Origin: Myoxocephalus aenaeus
Taxonomy: Eukaryota > Chordata > Actinopteri > Perciformes > Cottidae
Reading direction: 5' to 3'
DNA length: 64,000 nucleotides
NCBI GenBank assembly: GCA_038501785.1
Contig: JBAMJR010000170.1
Location: forward strand, 3,112,001-3,176,000
The notes under the pieces: generated by a model
What the model was told of the DNA's origin: nothing
Seen by the model: the letters and a program-made list of their open reading frames with translations, nothing else
Databases searched by the model: none
Translations under genes and position numbers: made by a program
Shown here: positions 47,611-57,600 of the stretch, in pieces
Layout: every line of letters begins with the position of its first letter
Position numbering within the stretch: the first letter of the stretch is position 1

Positions 47611-50350
47611 TGCACTATGAGTTGGCAGTTCTATGTATTTCAAAGGCAGCTCTGTGCCCACAGTGTTGTCTCATTGAAATTAATGAGGTGGCTGAGTTTC
47701 TTTCTAATGTCTGTCCGACCGTGGCTTTCGCCCTTTGAACAGACAATCAATGTGGTAGTTTTCTATGTGTCTCTAGTAGTGGCAGCAGTATTAACAATTT
47801 TAAGAATAATAGCCCTGCAATGCTGTCTGCACTTTCAAACAATGTCGTTACCTTTACTTTCATTCAGACTTTCGGTCATGAGACGAGTGCAGACTTTGTG
47901 CAAGAGCTCTGCATGTATTTTTCCATGTACCTGTCAGACAAGACAACTCCAGAAGCAAAACTTCCTTTCTGAAATGTTCTTGCCCAACTTTGAATAACAG
48001 TATATAAAGTAGTTGCAATCAGAGTATCGAGTTAATAATTCAATCAGGGGAGACTAATTTACTATGGGGCTTAGAGAGTTATTTATAGAATGAATAAATG
48101 TGATGCATAGGCTGTGCAATAGGAGAAGCTGAACAGATATAAAGAGCCTTTAGTGATGAGACCTCATCATGAAATTATTAGTTTAAGGAGGCTAGTCGAG
48201 CCATATTGGAATATCCCTGATAAAGTCTAGACAGGGAGGAATCTGCGGATCATGCAGCGACAGCTGAAGATCTGGACGTGAGTCAGCTGTAGCAGTTTTT
48301 ATTAGAAACAGTGGGCATTGGCTGAGTGTTTCATCAAAGGCTACTGGTTGGTTTCTGGAGCTCGAGGTAAAATACTGTACAATGGAGCTGCCATGCAGAG
48401 TCTGGTTAGTGCTGTACATCACAGGCATTAATTACATCACAGCATTTTAAGGTGACTGGATGCATATACGCACAGCAAGTGAGGGTACAAAACCCACTAT
48501 GGGGCTCCCCTTAGTAGATGTAATAGATACTTGCCTGATAAATGCTTTAAACATGGTGAAATTCAATAGTGTGATTTATGTAGATTTTGTTAGGAGGACA
48601 ATTTAATATATTTTGGTATCGTAGAGAAGAAACATAAAGTAGAAATATGTTCCATAACATGACTTTTTTTAGACTAGAGGAAAGACAAATCTAAAATAGA
48701 CCAAAAACAAAACAAAACAACAACACATGAAACTGTGAGCTACTATTCAGACTTATGAAGGAATATGAAGAAAATACTCGCCATTGAAACCACATTATTG
48801 GTTAGTTATGAACCATAACTCTAAACCAACCTCTAATAAGCCTGCAGGCAAGTGGCCCTTTTCATTCCTTCTTTGTCGTCACAGGATTATCCATCAGCGC
48901 TCCTCTGTATGCTCATAATGTTATAAACCCTTGGCTCATGGCGATGCATTGATTTGGCCAGAGAGCCTGTCAATATGTAATTTGCATCCAGCTGCCAAAA
49001 CAAATTACATCTCATGAACAGATGTGAGTGCAGAAATATATCTCAGGGCAAAGCCTGAGAGGAAACAATGGAGGTGGTCTGGGGACGAAATGAGTACATT
49101 GCTTAAAATTAGACCGTAGGCCATCAACATTTTATAAAAATCCACCCATCATATTCTATTCTTCTCACTGTCAGGACTGCTCTGTGTTGATTTGTGGTCA
49201 TGAATAAGTCAAGATGCAGGTCAGCAATCTTTCTCTTGACAATTTCGTCAACAGGCAAGTCCTTGAGCCGTCACGATGATAATTCATGATAGCTCAAATT
49301 CATGTGAACAGTGACAAGCTGTATTATAAAAAAAAAAATCCTAAACATTTGTATTGCCATATCAACAAAGGAATAGTTGGACATCTTGGGGACAAATAGT
49401 TATTTGCTTTCTTGTTGAGAGTTGGATGAAAAGATTGAAATCATTGGATTGTTAAACTTTAATTGAAAAAAGGGTCTATGATTTAAACTTTTTTATCTTT
49501 TTAAATCAACCTAATTATGAGCAATAACATAAAATAATGAGTGATACATGTTTCTAGCTTTGGAGAAGCTGCTCATATTTTTTGTTCTTCTTTTTCATAG
49601 TATTCTGATTGTTCCTTTATAGATGGCTGTTTTCCTCACATGGATTGAAATAGTTCATTGAAGGATTTGCTTAGATGTTCTGTTGCTATATTAAAGTATT
49701 TCTTTCTCATCTCTGAGCTCACATGAAGTGAGACGGCAAGGAATGAAATCCACTTGGTATCGCAATAGAGCATTATTGATTGCTGAGGGAAAATAAGTAG
49801 GATGAAAAAGGAACAGTTGCAAAAGAGAAACACAATAATGCAAATTGGACTATGCATTTCATTAACTTGGGTCTTTTTTGTGATTCCTGAGTCTCTTTGA
49901 AGTGATCCATTAAGTTGTATTTTTTGGAGTGTAACAGAATAATCAGGGTAGCCGACACAGAGGCGGAATCGATGTCAGCAAATGAAGAGCTTTCAGGTAG
50001 ACCTCTGTGAAATAAACTAGCATCTATTAAGTCTTGAGTAGTGTTTTTATTATAGCACGCGTGTTAATTGAACACAAACAAGGAGGACCACAACAGAGAA
50101 AAGAGTCTTTTGAATTGATTCTCTGTGATAATCAGCTTTGTTTATGCACATACTTCAGCTTTTCATCAGCGGTCCTTTCAAAGAGATGCAAAAGTAACAT
50201 CACAGTCTGGCAGGATCACATTGTTCCAGCACCTTTTATCTTGACGAGCTTGTTATTTTTTTAATTCAGTTTTAAACTTTTATAACACTTTTATAATTAC
50301 AGATTTAGTTTTTCTTTTTTTTCTCTTGTCTTATCTTGTCTTATAATAAG
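47611..50350. other. Gene-free stretch with one candidate enhancer
   Basis: No supported coding exon; a 151-codon open frame starting before it (47,542-47,997) overlaps the repeat and shows no family resemblance. Includes the POU/E-box segment at 48,900-49,080. Confidence 0.45.
48900..49080. promoter_or_regulatory. Candidate enhancer: POU octamer half, E-box, TAAT-type sites
   Basis: ATTTGCAT (POU/Oct motif) lies at 48,980-48,987, directly followed by an E-box CAGCTG at 48,989-48,994 and CAAATTACAT at 49,001. GATGCATTGATTTGG precedes them near 48,943. Such tight POU plus E-box spacing is typical of neural enhancers. This is inference from motifs only. Confidence 0.3.
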
Positions 50351-50351
50351 G

Positions 50352-50562
50352 CAGGGTATCACAGGGCTGACTTGAATAGACAGACAACCATTCACACTCA
50401 CATCCACACCCACAGGCTTTCATCCATTGACCTATGTCTTTGGACTGTAGGCGAGAACCCATGCTGCCATGGAGAGAACATGCTAACTCCACGCAGAGGG
50501 CCCGTCCAGCCCGGGAATCGAACTCCGACCCTCTTGCTGTGAGGCGACAGTGCTAGCCACTA
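50352..50562 (-). repeat. SINE-like repeat with tRNA-type promoter, antisense (copy 2)
   Basis: On the - strand: CTAGTGGCTAGCACTGTCGC (A-box-like), then GGAGTTCGATTCCC (B box, at 50,513-50,526 on the + strand), then GTTAGCATGTTCTCTCC. The B box is better preserved than in the 39.7-kb copy. The far end holds ACCATTCACACTCACATCC. Confidence 0.65.
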
Positions 50563-50689
50563 GGAAGAAAATAGCAGATACAAACTCAAATGTAACTATA
50601 TATACATATATAAATAAATACATCTTCCTTTGTGCCATAAAACACCATTGTTGGTGCACTGAGTGACATACTCCTTCAACGGAGGAGAG

Positions 50690-50925
50690 AGGGCAAGCTC
50701 AAATCGTGGCACCGGCAGCTTGTACAGGCACTTCCTGTGGCACAGCTCAGGTGCCGCGGTGCCGGGGGGAGGAGCCGCGGTTCCGGAGGGAGGCGCCGCA
50801 GAGGCGCCGTGGTGCCGGACGCTGCCACTACTTTAGAGGCAGCAATTCCGATGGCACGTCTCAGGTGGCGGGGCACTTACGAGTTGCCACTCCTGTGCCA
50901 CTAGTTTTTGAGGCAGCTGCCTGTG
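50690..50925 (+). repeat. GC-rich inverted arm, left
   Basis: Contains GCAAGCTCAAATCGTGGCAC plus CGGCAGC (50,693-50,719) and TGCCACTAGTTTTT (50,896-50,909). Both recur in reverse orientation and reverse order in the right arm at 52,195-52,445. The 27-bp outer block matches in 25 positions, the 14-bp inner block in all. The arm interior is rich in GGTGCCG/GCCGCGG motifs. Confidence 0.7.
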
Positions 50926-50992
50926 TTTGAGAGAGTGTTGCCGCAACTTGCTTAAGGTCCTGGAAGGTATATATAATATGTGACAACACATT

Positions 50993-51090
50993 AAGGCAGG
51001 GGTAGCCAACACGGTGCCCGCGGCCACCTGGTCGCCCGCAGGGACCACGTGAGTCGCCCGCAAGGCATGTTCTAAAAATAGAACAAGTAA
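50993..51090 (+). mobile_element. hAT-like terminal fragment
   Basis: CAGGGGTAGCCAACACGGTG followed by a CCCGCGGCCACCTGGTCGCC block resembles the ends of hAT-family DNA elements (CAGGGGTNNCCAAC). No matching opposite end was found, so it is a fragment or the match is superficial. Confidence 0.35.
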
Positions 51091-51436
51091 AAAAAAATCT
51101 AATTTTTAATCAAAAACGCTTCCATTAAAGATTTGAAAATGACAATATTTAATATACCATTTAAAAACAAAACAACAATTCTGTATATATGAACTCTGAC
51201 CATTTCTGAAGTCAATGTTCAATATTGTGCGCATGTCAAACCAGCATCTTCAGTGTTTCCCCTCCCGTTATATCAGGGGGCCTCCGGCCTGTACTTTAAG
51301 GTTCTCTTTCCTATAGAACAGGTCTACACCTTGTTCTGTTACTAAACAAACTAAACGGCCATATGTTATTGATCGTATCTATGACAGCATGTCTTTTATG
51401 TCTCGCACGGCGGAGTTCCGCCCTGATGCGCTTGCA

Positions 51437-51438
<2 letters not shown>

Positions 51439-51494
<56 letters not shown>
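51439..51494. repeat. (AG)n microsatellite
   Basis: 28 uninterrupted AG dinucleotides. Open frames of repeated Arg-Glu through it are artefacts. Confidence 0.97.
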
Positions 51495-51496
<2 letters not shown>

Positions 51497-52194
51497 GCGT
51501 GCTTTTCACAATGGGATTTGCTGCTTTAAGCTATCAGTATTTTAAGCCATCAGCGATCACTTGTAAAGCCTAACAGTTCATGTATTTGCAGGTCAAGACA
51601 AAGAGCCTGCGGAGCTTCATAAATTACGTTTCTGACTTCGCATATCGAGGCTCTGGAAAATTATTATTATTATTATCTGGAAATTATTGTTAATAATTAT
51701 TGTGAGGAATAATTAACATTGATATGTGATCAGACAGTCACTTCACATAGATTATTATTATTAAAAGGTGATCTGTGCAACTTTGTTGTTCAGGAAGTTT
51801 GTATCAAACAAGTAGCCCTTCGTATTATTTTGTACCCTTGAAGGAGCTCTTCAAGTGTAAACATATTGTACATGGATTTATATAAATGTAAAAATATATG
51901 TAAGCAAATTGTTCTGTTACTATGACATAAATCCATTTAATTTAGGGTTAAGAAACCCACATTACTCTATAAAAGATCAAACTTAAAACAGAAGAAAATA
52001 ACAAAGACAAAGATTACACGCACGTTATTATGGGGCAGTGGTTCTGAACTGCTTAAGCTAATATTAAATAAATAAAAAAGTCGGGAATGAAGCGAACTAT
52101 CACAAATAGTCTGGCGTGTAAGTATGGCACTATGCTGCATAAAAAATTCCCTTCAAAATAAAAGACCCGTGACTCACTGAAAACGGGTCTGACA

Positions 52195-52445
52195 CAAGTG
52201 CTCTACGAGGTGCGCCACGATTTAAAAACTAGTGGCAACTGCTCTGGCATGGCAGCTCGCGGCTCCCGGCAGGTCCCAAACTGCCGCGGCATGGCCCGAT
52301 ATGCCACGGCATGGCCAGCAGGTGCGCGGCAGGTGCCGGTGCCGCGATTTGAGCCCCCCGGATGCTGCGGCAGGTGCCGGTGCCGCGATTTGAGCGCCCC
52401 AGATGCCGCGGCAGGTGCCGGTGCCGCGATTTGAGCTTGCTCCTA
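52195..52445 (-). repeat. GC-rich inverted arm, right, with 41-bp tandem repeat
   Basis: Partner of the arm at 50,690: AAAAACTAGTGGCA at 52,224-52,237 and the 27-bp block at 52,414-52,440. It also holds a 41-bp unit beginning GCGGCAGGTGCCGGTGCCGC at 52,326, 52,367 and 52,408 (third copy partial). Units end in GATTTGAGC followed by a variable C-rich piece. The tandem expansion is seen only in this arm. Confidence 0.75.
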
Positions 52446-52469
52446 CTGCAACGGAGAGATGGACCAACA

Positions 52470-53950
52470 CATTTAGTCTTTTTTAATGGATGTATTGACA
52501 ATAAAAGAACATGGATCAATGGAAACCTTTAAAAAGAGATTTTATTATAACGACTCTTTTCAAGAAAAACCCTCAAGATCAGGTAATATATTATGTTGGT
52601 GGAGCTCGTGCTTTAGTAGGGCATAAAGCCATATTCCCAAATTACAATTAGTGAAACTACCACAAACCAAGCGCCCTACAGCGAGGCTTTAGGGGACCCT
52701 TGGGCCCGTCGACAGCTTGCCAGGTTGGCAATCCAGCCCAGGTGATGATGCAAAATGATGATGATTCATATGTGCCAGAACATCTTATTTCACCGTTCTC
52801 TAAAATTGAATGTTTAATATGCAGAGAATAGGGAGTTTGTGTCATTGCCTGTACAAGATACTGCAGACACAAACAAAGAAATTCAACTAATAGTACGTTG
52901 ATTCAAATCATCCTCATGGCTACAACATTTAGTGTTGATGAACATAGTTTCCAAAACCCTGCAAAGCTATAAAAAAGCCAATAGTCAAAGCAACACAAAG
53001 TGAAAGTTCTGATGTTTCTTCAAATGAACACACAAGATGCATAGACATTAGAAACATTAGAAACGAAAACACCAATTTAATATATCATAAGCGAGTGTAT
53101 CATCAGTTTTATATCACGTAAATCATAAACTTACAGGAGCCGTCTGCATGTGCCAAAAGAAAAGAAAAGAAAGCTGCTTCCTGATTTGTGTCAGGCCACA
53201 GGACATCGTCAACATCACAGTGTTTCCTCAGACCAAACATCGGGGAAAGCATCTCCCGCCATGACATATCCAACCCTGACATGCTTCAGCAGCTGCTTTG
53301 CCACATGCTTACATCACTTCCTGTGGAGAGGAGCTGTGATGTTTACCATATTTACCTTCCAACACCAAGCAATACCAGCTCCTCTGGAGGATTGAGTAAT
53401 AGAGCCTTTACCCTTGGCCCTTTCCTTCCTAAAGCTATGATTGCTAATTAAAAAAATTAAAAAAACGGACGGTTGTCCATTTATTGTCTGGAAACACACA
53501 AGGTCTGCCGAGCATCCAGGAATTTAGTCTCTTAAAGGTTTTGTTGTTTATTCGAAACAATTTTCATTTCAACCTTTATAATTGGAATGACAACTAAACT
53601 TCACAACAAGTAAATCTCTCAGAATGGAAGCGTTCAGTCAGTCCATAATCACCCCTCAGCTGAATATCCGCTCACTTGTGTCTCCCTGAAGGTTAAACTC
53701 CTCGGCCTGCTCCTCATTTTGCTTACACGTATAATCGTTACGATAAATAATTAACATATCATATTTCAGAGCCACTTTTCGACCCTGCAGAGGCGTTGAC
53801 AAATATGGATAAAAATTATCACTGAATTTGTTTTGACCCTGTGAATCTTCTTTTCATTTTTCAAGATGTGTTTTTGACAGATAGTAAATACTGAGTCACT
53901 ATTCTCATCCAATAAAAATGCAACAAATTATTGATGTGAAGATATATTGT
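52470..53950. other. Gene-free stretch
   Basis: No supported exon, repeat family or RNA gene. A few open frames of 70-90 codons near 53,150-53,450 overlap in different frames and have no splice support. Confidence 0.5.
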
Positions 53951-53951
53951 T

Positions 53952-53954
<3 letters not shown>

Positions 53955-54019
<65 letters not shown>
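53955..54019. repeat. (AT)n microsatellite
   Basis: About 32 AT dinucleotides followed by ACACACAC. Open frames of Tyr-Ile repeats on both strands are artefacts. Confidence 0.97.
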
Positions 54020-54026
<7 letters not shown>

Positions 54027-54159
54027 TGTATATATACTTTGGTCTAATACTAAAACAGTTCTGGTGCACTCTATCCAAGTCTCTCATTCCTAACTTTTAG
54101 TTTCAAAGCCTCGTCTCGCATAGCTACCACTGGTCAGGTGATCTGTTTCCTCCAGGATC

Positions 54160-54434
54160 GCAGGTGTAAGGGGGCGTGGCCTGGGGAAGACAGGGAGGAT
54201 AATTGTTTGTGGTGAGGAGAGAGGGAATGTTTGTGTAGGTTGACAGACAAGTAATGTAGGAGCAGTGCGGTCTTTAGTGAAGACGGGGAAAAAAACATTT
54301 GGCTACTTTTTATGTTTGTAACTCGTTCATCTGAAGTTAAAAATGATTCAATGTGATTTGAGGACCATAACTATTGAGCAGAGGACTGGAAATCAACCCT
54401 AAAGCCGGATTCCCAATTCCCAAATCTACATCTG
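54160..54434 (+). other. Possible unassigned first exon
   Basis: GGGGGCGTGGCC near 54,170 is a GC-box/KLF-type motif. The segment ends ACATCTG before a perfect donor GTGAGT at 54,435. No ATG-initiated frame resembles a known protein. It could be the first exon of a non-coding RNA, part of a repeat, or chance. Confidence 0.25.
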
Positions 54435-56530
54435 GTGAGTTTCATTCTTCTTTCAATGCTTTTCCTCATTTGTAAATCTGCATTTTTAACGGATAACTTA
54501 ACCTATCCTGGTGTTTGCTTTGTTTTACAAAGTTCTCTCACCTTCAGCTCCCTCTGTAGGCGATGTAGTCCCACATGCCTCTCCATCAGGAATCTCACTA
54601 AACTATGAACTTTTTGTGTAAATATAGCAGCAAACAACTAATTGCTGTAAAAATATATGGTGGAAGAGTAGCTCCCATCTTCGGTGCCCCCAAAGGTGAA
54701 CATTAGCTCTGTCAGCACTTTCGCCATAGTCTGCGCGGTTAGCGCCGTTAGCTACCAGCCATTGGCTCGCCGTCACCATCTTGAGAGCCGCTGAGAGGCA
54801 ATCTAAATGTTCCCGGTCTCACATCTTCCACCCTTAAAACTACAATCCCTAATTTTCTTATATAATGACTCCCCAAAAATGTCTTTCCTTCCATGTAAAA
54901 CATATTTGAATATTGAAGCCTCTCTTTGGCAACAGATCAACATGTGGAATGTACTTTTTTACCGTGAATGAGTCCTGTGGATCTGATCCCCCATCATTTA
55001 CAGTGAAAGAGCATTAGGACGAGGTCTTTTAATGACACCATGATTTAATGAACTCGAAGGTTAATGGAGGATTTTTTAATGGAGCATGTGGCCATTAGTA
55101 AGAATAGAAGATGCCATTGATTCAGACTGCATTTTCACCTTTTGTTCTGAAAATGCAGCTGTGGCGACCCTCTCATCTGCAGCACAAATGGACACAAACC
55201 AAATGTAGTATGTCGCTTGACAACATTTATTTTTCTAATTATTTCTCTTATGATATGATTTTTTTGTCGGCGCCAGCTACTCAGGCTCATTAGTAAGATT
55301 GTCAGAGAGGTTTCCGTCTTGTTCTCTGAGTGAAGCTGCAGACACGCAACATTGATTTATTTCTAAACCCTCCTTTAATTAATGGTTGTCAGTTACAAGT
55401 TTATGAATATCAACTCACAATATCTGGTAGCGTGATGCTATGTTCACTGTGGGTAGCTGTTCGGAAATGTGTGTGGAACATGCATGTCCAGCACTTATTT
55501 TATCTTTCACAGACAAGAGGTGCTATATTTCATTCCATTTCCTCTGCACAATAACTCCAGATTGGAATATCCACAGAGAGTAGAGTATCATGCAAAGACA
55601 ATTTCTTCCCTCACTTTGTACCTCTTTGTGAAAAGTGACAGAATATAAATAGTGATAAAGCCCTAAATGGTCTAATTAGCTCTGCAGGGAGGCCCCGGGG
55701 CAAAACAAATAATCTTTGTGGGGACCATTTTACCCGTAATTCTTTATTTCCTCAGAATTATTATTCCCACCAATATTGCAATGATACTGTGCATTCACAT
55801 TTCTCTCACTTATTGTACATGTCTTAGTCCCTCCCACCGGGGGAATCATGGAGAGACACAGGAAACCTTGCAAGGAGAGAAGAAACTAATTTTTAGAGTA
55901 ATGAAACGTCCTTTCTTTTGAAGCGTCCCATCAAGTGACATAAGTTTCGGATGATGGCAGCAGCCAATCACAGACGGATGCATGTGCACTGTACTAATAC
56001 TAATAGCATTTTCTCTCTGTAGCCATTTCACCTTCACATGAAGAACAATCTGCGTTCGGTACTGCGTGTCCTGCTCAGCGGCACAGGAACCATGTGTACT
56101 TGCAGAATCATTCATATGATTGTGTCTGTATTGTGTTCTGATTCTGAATTCATTATTTAATAAACCATAATGTGATTATGATGTCTTTTCAACCCTGGAC
56201 ATGTTGTTGCAGCTGCTCTGTGTGTCAAGGTGCTTGGATACAACTTTATTTTGAAATATGCATCACGTGAGCAAGATATAAACTCAAATATTTAAAGTCT
56301 TAGTGATTTTGACACTCCTCTACGAGACAAGTAAAAATGTAGCACCCGTCTTAGTTTGTTGTGGTTCAATTCCTAAAAATGACTTACGATCAGGGTAATG
56401 TTCAATGAGTATGGGACTTTTTTTAGTTTTGTTACCCGTATTTCTCACTTTTAATGTTTCCTGTCTTTTGGATTTTAGTTGTGTTATTGTCCAGCCACCA
56501 TACTTCAGATGAGCTTTAGAAACTTTATGT
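54435..56530. other. Gene-free stretch
   Basis: Positions 54,540-54,830 contain GCGGTTAGCGCCGTTAGCTA and look like a fragment of a fish DNA element, unidentified. The rest shows nothing I can name. Confidence 0.4.
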
Positions 56531-56586
56531 TTCAGAATAAGAATTATTTATTGGCCAAGAACATTGCACATACAAGGAATTTGACT
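56531..56586 (-). mobile_element. LINE 3'-tail fragment, antisense
   Basis: On the - strand it reads GTCAAATTCCTTGTATGTGC, then GGCCAATAAATAATTC and TTATTCTGA. This is a relative of the tail at 43,146-43,213 (CAAATTCCATGTATGTGC ... GGCCATTAAAGCTGATTCTG). Confidence 0.6.
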
Positions 56587-57012
56587 AGTTGAAAACTGCA
56601 TAACAATAAACATACATTAAATAAAAACAATAAACATAGAGCAATAATAGATACATATGGTAAACAGAAAACAGTACTTTAAAACTAGTATATATTGTAA
56701 AACAAAAGTGGCAAGTGTATTTTAATAAGAAAGGAAAAGATGTGCAAGGGTGTTGAATGATGATGGTCTCCTGCCAGAGGGAAATTAAGCACATAGCTCT
56801 TTTTTGTGTAAGGTGTAAAAAGAATATATCAGAACGTGTTAGGGGTGGTCCTACAATCATACAACAATGTAGTACATATCATTTCAATGTGTTTTCCTTA
56901 ATGTGGAGAAAAAACCCTTCTAGGTCATATATATCCATGAAGGCAAAACACGGATGGATATGACCCATCATCAGCAAATGATGTAGGCACACACACTCAT
57001 TAAGATTTATAA

Positions 57013-57079
57013 AGGTAAATGGTAACTTGTACTTATATAGCACTTTTCTAGTCGTCCAACAACTTTAAAGTGCTTTAAC
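57013..57079 (-). mobile_element. tRNA-derived SINE tail fragment, antisense
   Basis: On the - strand it reads TTAAAGCACTTTAAAGTTG, GACTAGAAAAGTGCTATATA and AGTACAAGTTACCATTTACC. This is the GTAAAGCGCTTTGAG ... GACTAGAAAAGCGCTATAT tail of the SINE family seen at 41,431. Confidence 0.65.
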
Positions 57080-57600
57080 TCTACAACAACCACCGACACT
57101 CTCTGCCTCCTTCTCACCTCTCCCATCCAAACCCCCCACCGGCACTGAGAATCTGAGAAAAGGATGCGAGTCGGCTCTTTCACAGACAGAAGATCAGGAA
57201 GGCTCCGGGCCCAGACGGTGTGTCCCCCTCCTGCCTGAAAGTCTTTGCTGGCCCCTATCTTCACGCAGATCTTCAACCGATCACTGGAGCTGTGTGAAGT
57301 CCCCTCCTGCTTCAAGCGCTCCGTGATCATCCCGGTCCCCAAGAAATCCTCCATCACAGGATTAAATGACTACAGACCCGTGAGGCTGGGGAAAATCACA
57401 TCACCGGACTATAAGCACTGGCGCCGGCCAGGGATGTGCTAAACTGGAGCTGAACAAGCTCAACACTGTGGAGATGACAGTGGACTTATCTTGTTTATTG
57501 CATATTGTGTATGTATATAAGTAGGAAGAGCTACGTGAAACCAGAGTCAAATTCCATGTATGTGTAAACACATGGCCAATAAAGCTGGCCATGGGTTGAA
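57080..57600 (+). mobile_element. Internally deleted LINE copy, same family as 42.5 kb
   Basis: Carries RKAPGPDGVSPSCLKVFA, APIFTQIFNRSLELCEVPSC, FKRSVIIPVPKKSSITGLND and YRPV, the N-terminal half of the reverse transcriptase domain. A deletion jumps to RLGKITSPDYKHW and later ELNKLNTVEMTVD pieces with frame changes. It ends in the family's 3' UTR (CAAATTCCATGTATGTGTAA, then GGCCAATAAAGC). A dead mosaic copy. Confidence 0.8.

Noticed and set aside
51439..51494. Arg-Glu repeat peptide similar in look to the phactr4 tract
   Set aside because: A pure AG microsatellite in non-coding DNA. Unlike 23.0-23.6 kb it has mononotonous codons and no splice-linked frame.
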